Assembly (NCBI GenBank): GCA_012517315.1
Contig: JAAYVE010000019.1
Coordinates: 1-64,000 of the forward strand
Direction of reading: 5' to 3'
DNA: 64,000 bases
From: Deltaproteobacteria bacterium
GTDB taxonomy: Bacteria > Desulfobacterota > Syntrophobacteria > Syntrophobacterales > Syntrophobacteraceae
Within the stretch, counting starts at the first letter, position 1, and every line of letters starts with the position of its first letter. A program made the position numbers and the translations under genes. Below the pieces are notes generated by a model, which was not told the origin of the DNA, did no database searches, and saw only the letters and a list, made by a program, of their open reading frames with translations. Of this stretch, positions 27,395 to 35,538 are shown one piece after another.

Positions 27395-27746
27395 GGTTGA
27401 ACAAGAGCCGTGACTGATGACTGGAGGCGCAGGAGGCGATGCTTAGGGGGGACAGGATTGCAACCATCCACCCGATTCAATGACGTCGACCCGGTGAAAG
27501 CTCCTGATCCCCGAGGGAGGGAAAGCCGAGAGGCTGCCACCGTTACAGAGGCCGAGAAGGCGTCGTCAGCCGTACGGGGATCAGGCGCCGTAAGGAAAAC
27601 CCTCAAAAAGGGCCGGAGCGGCGTGGATTGCCTCTGGTCAAGACTCCTGGAAAACTATATACTTAGTGGTCATCGACGAAATTCATGGCTTTTAGGGCCG
27701 GGCTTTTCTGATCCAGGACATTCGGGGTGATTACAGCGTAGTGGGC
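27395..27746. other. Intergenic leader before rpiB
   Basis: About 350 bases without a credible gene. It contains the structured element at 27503-27585 and a CCCT-CAAAA-AGGG hairpin near 27600. No clear promoter was found. Confidence 0.5.
27503..27585 (+). ncRNA. Candidate structured RNA element, family not recognised
   Basis: An 11-bp perfect stem (27503-27513 with 27575-27585) encloses 61 bases. Inside is AGCC-GAGA-GGCT (27524-27535), a stem with a GNRA tetraloop, and a second short GAGA-containing loop near 27551-27561. An alternative 5-bp helix GGCTG/CAGCC (27532-27536 with 27567-27571) competes with the first. It lies about 160 bases before rpiB-glyA-rib. It does not match FMN, TPP, glycine, THF or cobalamin riboswitches by eye. 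Confidence 0.35.
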
Positions 27747-28250
27747 ATGCCATCCATCCCTCCCGAGCAAAGACCGTTGAAGATCATCCTTGGATCCGAT
27801 CACGCAGGTTTGGATCTCAAGGAGAAGATCTTTCAGCATCTCAGGGAGAACGGCTTCTCCATTGAGGACATCGGAACCTACACCCCGGAATCCGTCGATT
27901 ATCCACTGTACGCCCAGAAAGTTGCCCGATCGGTTGCAGAGGGGAATGCTGACCGGGGCATTCTCATTTGTGGAAGCGGGTTGGGAATGTGCATTGCGGC
28001 CAATCGCATTCCCGGCGTCAGGGCGGTCCCCGTCTCGGATCCTTACGCCGCAAAAATGAGCCGTCGGCACAATGACAGCAACGTGCTTTGCTTGGGTGCC
28101 CGGTTCCTGGGGCAGGATATGGCTATGGAGATCGTGGATACGTGGCTCAATGAATCGTTTGAAGGGGGGCGCCATCAGAGGCGGGTAGCCATGATGGATC
28201 AATTGCCCAGGTTTGAGAATTCCTCCAACCCTGATACAAGCGAAAGATGA
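27747..28250 (+). CDS. rpiB: Ribose-5-phosphate isomerase B
   Basis: Interconverts ribose 5-phosphate and ribulose 5-phosphate, the precursor used by RibB for riboflavin. About 167 residues. Motifs are G-S-D-H-A-G-L-D-L-K, C-G-S-G-L-G-M-C-I-A-A-N with the catalytic Cys, and R-H-N-D-S-N. rpiB directly before glyA is common. The start is ATG 27747 or GTG 27741; neither has a strong ribosome site. Confidence 0.95.
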   Translation: MPSIPPEQRPLKIILGSDHAGLDLKEKIFQHLRENGFSIEDIGTYTPESVDYPLYAQKVARSVAEGNADRGILICGSGLGMCIAANRIPGVRAVPVSDPYAAKMSRRHNDSNVLCLGARFLGQDMAMEIVDTWLNESFEGGRHQRRVAMMDQLPRFENSSNPDTSER

Positions 28251-28295
28251 TCCATGTCAAATCCTCACGGAATGTTAGCGGTTGAAGAGGGCATC

Positions 28296-29549
28296 ATGTC
28301 TTGTCTCGATAGGGTTGACCCGGAGGTAGCCCAGGCTATTCGCCAAGAGAGAAACAGGCAGGAGGGGAAACTCGAACTGATCGCATCTGAGAACTTCGTG
28401 AGCGATGCGGTGCTGGAAGCCACGGGATCCGTCCTCACCAACAAATACGCCGAAGGCTATCCGGGAAAGCGCTATTACGGCGGTTGCGAATTCGTGGACG
28501 TTGTGGAGAAACTAGCACAGGATCGGGCCAGGAAGCTTTTTCATGCGGAATATGCCAACGTCCAGCCCCATTCAGGATCACAGGCGAACATGGCCGTATA
28601 CTTCTCCGTACTGAAGCCGGGGGACACCATTCTCGGCATGGACCTGAGCCAGGGGGGACATCTCACCCACGGCAGCGCAGTGAGTTTCTCTGGACGCTTC
28701 TACAAGGTGGTTTCTTACGGGGTGCGGCGGGATACCGAAACGATCGATTATGAACAGGTGGAGCAATTGGCTCTGGAAAACCGCCCCAGAATGATCATCG
28801 CCGGGGCCAGCGCCTATCCACGCATCATCGATTTTGCCAGGTTCAGGCAGATTGCGGACCAGATTGAAGCTTACCTGACGGTGGACATGGCTCACATCGC
28901 CGGACTGGTCAGCGCCGGGCTCCATCCCAGCCCCTTTCCTCACGCGGATTTCGTGACCTCCACCACTCACAAGACTCTTCGAGGGCCACGAGGAGGCCTG
29001 ATTCTCTCCCGCTCCGATTATGCCAAGCTGCTGGACAGCCAGCTCTTCCCGGGAATCCAGGGGGGACCCCTCATGCACGTCATCGCCGCAAAGGCCGTGG
29101 CATTTCAGGAAGCGCTCCTTCCAGCCTTTAAGGAATACCAAAAGCGGATTCTCGCCAACAGCAGGCGGATGGCTCAGAATCTGTCGGGGCTCGGCTACCG
29201 GCTGGTCTCCGGAGGAACGGACAATCACATGATGCTGGTGGATCTCACAGAGCACGGCATCACGGGCAAAGTGGCCGAAGAGACCCTAGACAGGGGCGGC
29301 ATCACGGTCAACAAGAACACCATCCCCTTTGACACTCAAAAGCCCAATATCACAAGCGGTATCAGGATCGGCACGCCCGCACTCACCACCCGGGGCATGA
29401 CACCAGAGCACATGGACGTGGTCGCTCAATTCATTCACCAAGCTCTCCAGTCGGTCGGAAATGAGCCTGCACTGAGGAGACTGCGCAACGAGGTGGCAGA
29501 GTTCTGTTCCAAATTTCCCCTGCACCAACCGGTGTGTCCCGTGGCATGA
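28296..29549 (+). CDS. glyA: Serine hydroxymethyltransferase
   Basis: PLP enzyme that makes glycine and methylene-tetrahydrofolate from serine. From the ATG at 28296 it has 417 residues, the usual length. AGAGGG precedes this ATG, and the protein then begins as SHMT proteins do (D-P-E-V-A-Q-A-I), so it is preferred over an ATG at 28254. The PLP-lysine motif is [13 protein letters not shown]. The stop overlaps the ribD start (ATGA). Confidence 0.96.
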   Translation: MSCLDRVDPEVAQAIRQERNRQEGKLELIASENFVSDAVLEATGSVLTNKYAEGYPGKRYYGGCEFVDVVEKLAQDRARKLFHAEYANVQPHSGSQANMAVYFSVLKPGDTILGMDLSQGGHLTHGSAVSFSGRFYKVVSYGVRRDTETIDYEQVEQLALENRPRMIIAGASAYPRIIDFARFRQIADQIEAYLTVDMAHIAGLVSAGLHPSPFPHADFVTSTTHKTLRGPRGGLILSRSDYAKLLDSQLFPGIQGGPLMHVIAAKAVAFQEALLPAFKEYQKRILANSRRMAQNLSGLGYRLVSGGTDNHMMLVDLTEHGITGKVAEETLDRGGITVNKNTIPFDTQKPNITSGIRIGTPALTTRGMTPEHMDVVAQFIHQALQSVGNEPALRRLRNEVAEFCSKFPLHQPVCPVA

Positions 29550-30694
29550 GTCTCTCTCCGGCACGGACTGCCATGCAACCCCATCCAGAAGACCTGCGAT
29601 TCATGGAAAAGGCCTTGCAGTTGGCCGCCAAGGGACGGGGACGAACCAGCCCCAATCCCATGGTGGGAGCCGTCGTGGTCAAGGAAGGCCTGTTTGTGGG
29701 TTCCGGTTATCATGCATGGGCTGGCGGGCCCCACGCTGAGGTGAATGCCCTGAGGGATGCGGGCGAAAAATCACGGGGGGCAACCCTTTATGTCACTCTG
29801 GAACCGTGCAATCATTTCGGAAGAACTCCTCCATGCACAGCCGCGATTCTTAAGGCGGGGATTTCACGGGTGGTGGTGGGAATGGCCGACCCCAATCCTC
29901 GCGTCCAAGGTGGCGGAGCCGCTTTTTTGAGGGAGCGGGGAATCGAGGTGGCGGTGGGAGTGGGGTCGGACCGATGCCGACTTCTGAACCAGCCCTTCAT
30001 TAAGCATGTGACCACCGGTCTTCCCCTGGTAACCCTCAAAGCAGCCATGACCCTTGACGGACGAATTGCCGCGGCATCCGGTGATTCTCGATGGATCAGC
30101 AACGAAAGGTCCAGGAATTTCGTGCATCGGTTGCGTTCTTACCTTGATGCGGTCCTTGTCGGCATCGAAACGGCCTTGCAGGACGACCCCCAGTTGACTG
30201 CCAGACTCTCATCCCGAAATTCATTTCGACAGCCCATACGCATCATCTTGGACACCAGACTGAGACTGCCCCTGTCCAGCAACCTGGTGCGCACGGCCGA
30301 AACGGTTCCTGTGTGGGTCGCGTGCGCCGAGGACGCGCCTCGGGAAGCGGAGGAACGCCTCAGGCAGGCTGCATTGGACATCATCCGACTCCCCCGGCGC
30401 GATGGGCGTTTGGATCTCGAGGCTCTTCTTGGGGAACTGGGGCGGCGCGACATCACGAGCCTGCTGGTGGAAGGTGGCTCCAAGGTGCTAGGGGACTTCA
30501 TGGAGAGGCGGCTTGCCGACGACTTCTATTTCTTTTACGCTCCCAAGATCCTTGGAGATCCAAGGGCAGTTGCCGCTCTCTCCGGCACCCCAAAAGCCAA
30601 TATCTCCGAGGCGCAGGCTGTCCACTCAGTGAGTGTGAGACGGTTTGGGAGCGACGTGATGCTCCACGGTCGATTCCGGGAGACTCTGTACTGA
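29546..30694 (+). CDS. ribD: Bifunctional riboflavin biosynthesis deaminase/reductase RibD
   Basis: Carries out the second and third steps of riboflavin synthesis. About 382 residues. The N-terminal zinc deaminase has P-H-A-E-V-N-A and [12 protein letters not shown]. The C-terminal reductase has [10 protein letters not shown] and L-L-V-E-G-G. The ATG at 29546 overlaps the glyA stop. First gene of ribD-ribE-ribBA-ribH. Confidence 0.96.
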   Translation: MSLSPARTAMQPHPEDLRFMEKALQLAAKGRGRTSPNPMVGAVVVKEGLFVGSGYHAWAGGPHAEVNALRDAGEKSRGATLYVTLEPCNHFGRTPPCTAAILKAGISRVVVGMADPNPRVQGGGAAFLRERGIEVAVGVGSDRCRLLNQPFIKHVTTGLPLVTLKAAMTLDGRIAAASGDSRWISNERSRNFVHRLRSYLDAVLVGIETALQDDPQLTARLSSRNSFRQPIRIILDTRLRLPLSSNLVRTAETVPVWVACAEDAPREAEERLRQAALDIIRLPRRDGRLDLEALLGELGRRDITSLLVEGGSKVLGDFMERRLADDFYFFYAPKILGDPRAVAALSGTPKANISEAQAVHSVSVRRFGSDVMLHGRFRETLY

Positions 30695-30706
30695 GCGGGA
30701 GAACAC

Positions 30707-31369
30707 ATGTTCACAGGGCTCATCGAAGGGACGGGAATCCTTCTCCGGGTGGAGCGGCGGGGCGAAGATGCCAGGATGTTCATCCAGGCCGAGTATCCCA
30801 TCGACGACTTCAGGCTTGGAGAGAGCATTTCCGTGGACGGGGTGTGCCTGACACTCGTTTCCTTCCAGGGGAGGGAGTTCGCTGTCGACGTCTCAGTGGA
30901 AACTCTCAACCGCACAACCCTCGGGAACAAGAGAACCGGAACGCGCCTGAATCTCGAGCGGGCCCTGAGACTGGGGGACCGACTGGGTGGCCACTTGGTG
31001 AGCGGCCATGTGGATGGAATCGGCTGTCTTTCCAACCGACTGGAGGAAGGAAGGTCCGTTCGCCTTTTCTTCCAGGTGGAGTCGGCCATCTCCCGCTACA
31101 TCATCGAAAAGGGATCCATCGCCGTCAATGGAATCAGTCTGACCATCAACGGCTGCAGCGAAGGGCATTTTGATGTGAACATCGTTCCCCATACCGCTGG
31201 ACAGACCACAATCTTGCACGTGAAAAAGGGGGAAGCGGTCAATATTGAAACGGACCTCATCGGCAAATATGTGGAACGCATGCTCGCCCCCTGGGGAAAA
31301 AAAACGGAAAAACCAGGGGAGAAAAGACCCATCGACGAGTCTTTTTTGAGGAGTCATGGTTACCTGTGA
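30707..31369 (+). CDS. ribE: Riboflavin synthase alpha subunit RibE
   Basis: Final step of riboflavin synthesis. 220 residues in two lumazine-binding repeats: M-F-T-G-L-I-E-G-T-G opens the first, and L-V-S-G-H-V-D-G-I-G lies at the start of the second. The length is normal. The gap to ribD is 12 bases. Confidence 0.96.
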   Translation: MFTGLIEGTGILLRVERRGEDARMFIQAEYPIDDFRLGESISVDGVCLTLVSFQGREFAVDVSVETLNRTTLGNKRTGTRLNLERALRLGDRLGGHLVSGHVDGIGCLSNRLEEGRSVRLFFQVESAISRYIIEKGSIAVNGISLTINGCSEGHFDVNIVPHTAGQTTILHVKKGEAVNIETDLIGKYVERMLAPWGKKTEKPGEKRPIDESFLRSHGYL

Positions 31370-31594
31370 TATTCGGAGGGTAGCACGGCATGGTTGCGGG
31401 AGAGGCGGATCTTCGCCGAGAGGAGACGAACCCCTAAGCCATCGGGCGAAGAGCAATGAGGGTTTTTCCCATGACACAAGAGCCCGAACCTCTTTCTTGA
31501 GAAAATCCCAGGTACGTGTTATGAAAACATGCATTTAAATGGAGAGAAGGGCCGTTAAGGCCCTTAAGTCTTTTCTTTGAAGGAGTGTGACGCA
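31370..31594 (+). promoter_or_regulatory. Structured leader of ribBA, family not recognised
   Basis: 225 bases with several pairings: TCTTCGCC (31410-31417) with GGCGAAGA (31445-31452), a GGG-TTTTT-CCC hairpin near 31464, and a terminator-like hairpin at the end. It does not show the conserved FMN riboswitch sequence. It may be an attenuator that tunes ribBA-ribH separately from ribD-ribE. Confidence 0.4.
31547..31577 (+). terminator. Terminator-like hairpin just before ribBA
   Basis: AAGGGCC (31547-31553) pairs perfectly with GGCCCTT (31559-31565) around a five-base loop, followed by the T-rich stretch AAGTCTTTTCTTT. The ribBA ribosome site AAGGAG comes right after, so the hairpin may act as an attenuator within the rib operon or as the end of ribD-ribE. 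Confidence 0.6.
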
Positions 31595-32818
31595 ATGCCC
31601 CTGGCAACGATCCCAGAAGCCCTGGAAGACATTCGCCAAGGCAAAATGGTCATTCTTGTGGACGACGAGGACAGGGAAAACGAGGGCGACCTTTGCATGG
31701 CTGCTGAAATGGTCACACCGGAAGCAGTCAATTTTATGGCGAAGTATGGCAGGGGGCTCATCTGCCTCTCACTCACCCCCGAATGGGTCGACCGCCTGCA
31801 GTTGCCTATGATGGTCTCGCAGAACAGGTCTCCTTTTCAGACGGCTTTCACGGTCTCCGTCGAGGCAAAACACGGGGTGACAACAGGAATCAGTGCGGCG
31901 GATCGGTCCCACACCATCCTCACGGCCATTGCCGACAACGTGAAACCCGATGACTTGGTGAGCCCCGGGCACATTTTTCCGCTGAAAGCCCGAAAAGGGG
32001 GTGTCCTTTTCCGTACCGGCCAAACGGAAGGTTCCGTGGACCTCGCCAGGCTCGCCGGGCTCAAGCCCGCAGGGGTCATCTGCGAAATCATGAAAGATGA
32101 CGGCACTATGGCCCGCATGCCTGATCTCCAGATCTTCTCCCAGGAGCACGGCATCAAGATCGTCACCGTCGCCGACATCATCCAGTACCGCATGCAGAAC
32201 GAAATTTTCGTGCACCGGGCCGCGACCGCCAAGTTGCCCACTTCCTTTGCTGGTTCCTTTCAAATCATCGCCTACACCAACGATATCGACGAGTACACGC
32301 ACCTAGCCCTGGTAAAGGGGGAAATCAAGCCGGAGGATGAAATCCTCGTGAGGGTCCATTCGGAATGCCTGACCGGAGACGTTTTCGGTTCACTACGTTG
32401 TGACTGCGGTGGGCAACTGCGGGCGTCCATGGTGCAGGTTGCCAAGGAAGGGAAAGGTGTCGTTCTTTACATGCGCAACCACGAAGGCCGCGGCATTGGC
32501 ATCGTGAACAAGATCAAAGCGTATGCACTCCAAGAGGAAGGCTACGACACGGTTGAAGCAAACCATGCCCTCGGCTTCCAGGCGGACCTGAGAGACTATG
32601 GGATCGGCGCTCAGATTCTCGTGGATCTGGGTGTACGCAAAATGCGCCTCATGACCAACAATCCCAAGAAGATCGTGGGACTGCAAGGCTACGGCATCAC
32701 CATCACCGATCGGGTCCCCATCGAGATCCCGCCCAATGAACACGACATTGAGTATCTGAGCACCAAGTGCGTGAAAATGGGTCACTTGCTCAGCTGCGTA
32801 CGCCAGAAGGACGCATGA
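31595..32818 (+). CDS. ribBA: Bifunctional DHBP synthase / GTP cyclohydrolase II RibBA
   Basis: 407 residues. The N-terminal half (about 1-200) is DHBP synthase with [11 protein letters not shown]. The C-terminal half is GTP cyclohydrolase II with the zinc motif [14 protein letters not shown] and the H-E-G-R-G-I-G loop. It starts both branches of riboflavin synthesis. The ATG at 31595 follows AAGGAG; an upstream TTG is not used. Confidence 0.96.
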   Translation: MPLATIPEALEDIRQGKMVILVDDEDRENEGDLCMAAEMVTPEAVNFMAKYGRGLICLSLTPEWVDRLQLPMMVSQNRSPFQTAFTVSVEAKHGVTTGISAADRSHTILTAIADNVKPDDLVSPGHIFPLKARKGGVLFRTGQTEGSVDLARLAGLKPAGVICEIMKDDGTMARMPDLQIFSQEHGIKIVTVADIIQYRMQNEIFVHRAATAKLPTSFAGSFQIIAYTNDIDEYTHLALVKGEIKPEDEILVRVHSECLTGDVFGSLRCDCGGQLRASMVQVAKEGKGVVLYMRNHEGRGIGIVNKIKAYALQEEGYDTVEANHALGFQADLRDYGIGAQILVDLGVRKMRLMTNNPKKIVGLQGYGITITDRVPIEIPPNEHDIEYLSTKCVKMGHLLSCVRQKDA

Positions 32819-32819
32819 A

Positions 32820-33287
32820 ATGCAACTTTACGAAGGCAAACTCCTTGCTCAAGGATTGCGTTTCGGCATCATCGTGAGCCGCTTCAATGACTTCATTTGT
32901 GACCGCCTGCTGGGAGGGGCCCTGGATGCCCTGAGGCGCAGCGGAGCCGACGACGCCTGTATCGATGTGTTCAAGGTCCCGGGCGCATTTGAGATCCCTC
33001 TTTTGGCGAAGAAAGCAGCTGCCTGCGGCCGGTACGACGCAGTCATCTGCCTGGGGGCGGTGATCCGTGGATCGACTCCCCACTTTGACTACGTGGCCAA
33101 CGAGGTTTCCAAGGGAGTGGCCTCCGTGAGTCTCGAAACCGGAGTTCCTGTGACATTCGGGGTTCTCACTACCGACACGCTCGAACAAGCCATCGAGAGG
33201 GCAGGCTCCAAGGCAGGAAACAAGGGATGGGATGCGGCCGTCTCCGCCATCGAAATGGCCAACCTCATCAAGCAGATGCCAGTTTGA
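32820..33287 (+). CDS. ribH: 6,7-dimethyl-8-ribityllumazine synthase RibH
   Basis: 155 residues. Motifs are [16 protein letters not shown] and [16 protein letters not shown], all typical of lumazine synthase. It begins one base after the ribBA stop, so the two are co-translated. Confidence 0.97.
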   Translation: MQLYEGKLLAQGLRFGIIVSRFNDFICDRLLGGALDALRRSGADDACIDVFKVPGAFEIPLLAKKAAACGRYDAVICLGAVIRGSTPHFDYVANEVSKGVASVSLETGVPVTFGVLTTDTLEQAIERAGSKAGNKGWDAAVSAIEMANLIKQMPV

Positions 33288-33341
33288 GAAGCATCACCGG
33301 AACATTTTGACAACCGCAACGGATTTTCCCTTTTACGGAAA

Positions 33342-33362
33342 GAAGCCCTCCCAAAGGGCTTC
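33342..33362 (+). terminator. Hairpin between ribH and nusB
   Basis: GAAGCCCT (33342-33349) and AGGGCTTC (33355-33362) form an 8-bp stem with a five-base loop. No T-run follows, so termination is uncertain; it may be a processing or pause site. Confidence 0.4.
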
Positions 33363-33387
33363 CATCACATCGCCGAGGGATTGATCA

Positions 33388-33861
33388 TTGAAAAGCAAAG
33401 CGAAGGGAAGGCGGCTTTCGAGGGAAATCGCCCTCCAGGTTCTCTATCAGATGGACATGACAGGAGCCTCCCCCGAAGAGGCATTGCCACTTTACTATGA
33501 ACTGGTTGAAATCGAAGAAGACCCCGAAATCAAAGCCCCGGAGGCTCTTAGACCCTTCGCCGAAAGGATCGCCCGGGGTGTCCACCTCCACCGCTCGGAA
33601 ATCGACGAAATGATCATGTCCGCATCGGAAAACTGGAGGCTCGAGCGCATGTCCGTGGTGGACCGCAATATCCTGCGACTCTCCCTTTACGAGATGCTCC
33701 ACTGCAGCGACATTCCTCCGAAGGTCTCCATCAATGAAGCCATCGACTTGGGAAAGTCTTTCGGCAGCGTCGACTCCGGAGCATTCATCAATGGCATACT
33801 GGACCATTTCCTCCCCCGCATTGCCGAAGAGACTGCCCAACTGCAGAGTTCCTCCGCCTGA
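33388..33861 (+). CDS. nusB: Transcription antitermination factor NusB
   Basis: 157 residues starting with TTG. It has the NusB helical core: [24 protein letters not shown] and [11 protein letters not shown]. It acts with NusE in rRNA antitermination. nusB after ribH is a very common order. Confidence 0.95.
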   Translation: MKSKAKGRRLSREIALQVLYQMDMTGASPEEALPLYYELVEIEEDPEIKAPEALRPFAERIARGVHLHRSEIDEMIMSASENWRLERMSVVDRNILRLSLYEMLHCSDIPPKVSINEAIDLGKSFGSVDSGAFINGILDHFLPRIAEETAQLQSSSA

Positions 33862-33925
33862 GCGCATCCCTTTTTTCATCAGTCTAAGTACAGCTCCCCA
33901 GAATAAAGTGGCCGTGGTCTTGAAA

Positions 33926-33999
33926 TCATTCCCGCGAAGGCGGGAATCCAGGTGCCTGTGAACGGCTGGGTACCCGCCAAGAGTCCGCGGGGATGACGA
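33926..33999. repeat. Dispersed REP-like palindromic element
   Basis: A perfect hairpin ATTCCCGC-GAAG-GCGGGAAT (33928-33947) is followed by a second half with CCCGCC and GCGGGGATGACG. This is the layout of the common proteobacterial dispersed repeats whose translation gives the S-R-L-R-G-N-D peptide. Other copies are expected elsewhere in the genome. Confidence 0.7.
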
Positions 34000-34070
34000 T
34001 AGGGATTCTGACACCCATTTTTGCGGCCGTTTACCTAGGGGATGTGCAGGTACGGAAGACCTGCATACTC

Positions 34071-34086
34071 AAGCACGGAAATTGCA
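34071..34086 (+). promoter_or_regulatory. Weak sigma-54 promoter candidate before the lysozyme-like gene
   Basis: AAGCACGGAAATTGCA has a good -12 box (TTGCA) and GCACG, but the -24 GG is AG. Spacing is right. It lies about 50 bases before the next gene. Confidence 0.3.
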
Positions 34087-34136
34087 TCTTATTGCAGTGT
34101 TGTGTCAAACGGAATCTCCTTGCGAAGGAATGTCCC

Positions 34137-35234
34137 ATGGCCATGAAGGCAGCGTCCAGCACTGCGGGTGTAAGCATAGACCAGAGCAAATCCATGGAGA
34201 ACGCATACCGAACTCTGATGGCATCCTCCCGCCAGAAGACCTTTGAAAGAGTGTTGAACCAGGTTCGGGACGCGGGACAGGATCACTCCAATGCGGAAAC
34301 AAACTCCATGCAAGGGGAAATAGGTGAACTCCAGTCGCTCCAATCAGGGGAGAGATCTTTGATCGGTTTGGACAACAATTCGGCGGGAGGGAGGCAGACA
34401 CCCTTCCCCTCGGCAGATTCTTCAAATACCCTGGCTACATCCGCGCTCCTGAGACTCTCCGCCCTCTCTTCAAGAAGAGGAAGCCTGGGGCAGTACTGCC
34501 TCAGCTCTGCGGAGGCTGGGGCCGGGGAAAAGGGCAAGACTCCCAGGAAAACACCCAGGAGAACGGAGGGACAAGGATCACGCCAATACTCCGGCGAGAT
34601 CGGCACCCTTTCCTCACGCTTCGAATCCGGCCCAGCAGGTGTGGATGCCATTGGATACGACACAAACGGCGGTACTTCCTATGGCATCTACCAGATCTCT
34701 TCCCGTGCGGGTACGATGAAGAGCTTCATCGAGTTCCTCCAGGAGCGATCCCCGCAATGGGCACAGAGGTTGCTCTCAGCGGGACCGGCCAATACCGGCG
34801 GTGTGACCGGCGGGATGCCGTCTGAATGGAAACGCATCGCCGCAGAAGACCCTGAGGGTTTCTCTCGAGTGCAGCACGATTTCATCGAAGAAACTCATTT
34901 CACCCCCGCTTTGAAGGAAATCCGGGAGCGCACCGGTGTTGACGTGACCCAGCACTCCCGGGTGTTGTCAGAGGTTCTTTGGAGTACTGCAGTGCAGCAC
35001 GGTCCTGCAGGGGCCGCCAGGATTTTCTGCAAGGCCATCGACCGGGGAAGGTACGACGGATCGTCTGTTACGGCTTCGGAACTCATCGGTGATGTGTATG
35101 CAACCAGGGCAAGACAATTCGGAAGTTCCACCCCGGCAGTGCGGAGTGCGGTGCAGGGACGATTTCGAGAAGAAAAAGCTCTCGCTCTCGCCATGCTTTC
35201 CCGAGACGGAACCTCTTCTTCGGTCGACGTCTGA
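34137..35234 (+). CDS. Lysozyme-like protein, possible flagellar peptidoglycan hydrolase
   Basis: 365 residues. The N-terminal 180 are low in conservation and polar, like secreted flagellar proteins. The C-terminal half (about 185-350) reads G-T-L-S-S-R-F-E-S-G followed by G-G-T-S-Y-G-I-Y-Q-I-S-S, the pattern of lysozyme- or chitosanase-like domains with an early Glu. No cleavable signal peptide is seen. It lies directly before fliK, and the FlgJ in this window lacks a muramidase domain, so this may be the wall-opening enzyme for the rod. The ATG at 34137 follows GAAGGAA. The function is inferred. Confidence 0.6.
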   Translation: MAMKAASSTAGVSIDQSKSMENAYRTLMASSRQKTFERVLNQVRDAGQDHSNAETNSMQGEIGELQSLQSGERSLIGLDNNSAGGRQTPFPSADSSNTLATSALLRLSALSSRRGSLGQYCLSSAEAGAGEKGKTPRKTPRRTEGQGSRQYSGEIGTLSSRFESGPAGVDAIGYDTNGGTSYGIYQISSRAGTMKSFIEFLQERSPQWAQRLLSAGPANTGGVTGGMPSEWKRIAAEDPEGFSRVQHDFIEETHFTPALKEIRERTGVDVTQHSRVLSEVLWSTAVQHGPAGAARIFCKAIDRGRYDGSSVTASELIGDVYATRARQFGSSTPAVRSAVQGRFREEKALALAMLSRDGTSSSVDV

Positions 35235-35538
35235 CGACCATCTCGTCTTTTTTCCGTGGCCCCCCAAATCCCGTCGAAGCTGCAGAAATGCGGCCCGCCC
35301 TCCCGCACTCCTCGGGCAACCCCTGGAGTCAGGGGGGGAAGTGGGAAAAGATGCTCCCCCTCATGCGGAAATATCTTCCTTAGCCGACGCCCACCTTGTC
35401 GCACCATTTTCTCACTGATCACTCAACCAATTGTAATTCCTGTTTTTCCTGGAATGTCTTCCATTGGTATCCCTGTTGCTTAGGGATTTCCTGACGGAGT
35501 ACGGTCGCGAGGAAAGTCACCGGGAGAGAGGAAATCCC
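35235..35538. other. Leader region of fliK
   Basis: About 300 bases without a gene. It holds the sigma-54 promoter at 35465-35480; nothing else was recognised. Confidence 0.6.
35465..35480 (+). promoter_or_regulatory. Sigma-54 promoter of fliK
   Basis: TGGTATCCCTGTTGCT: GG and GC are ten bases apart and the -12 box is TTGCT. The predicted start near 35491 gives a leader of about 48 bases. Confidence 0.75.
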
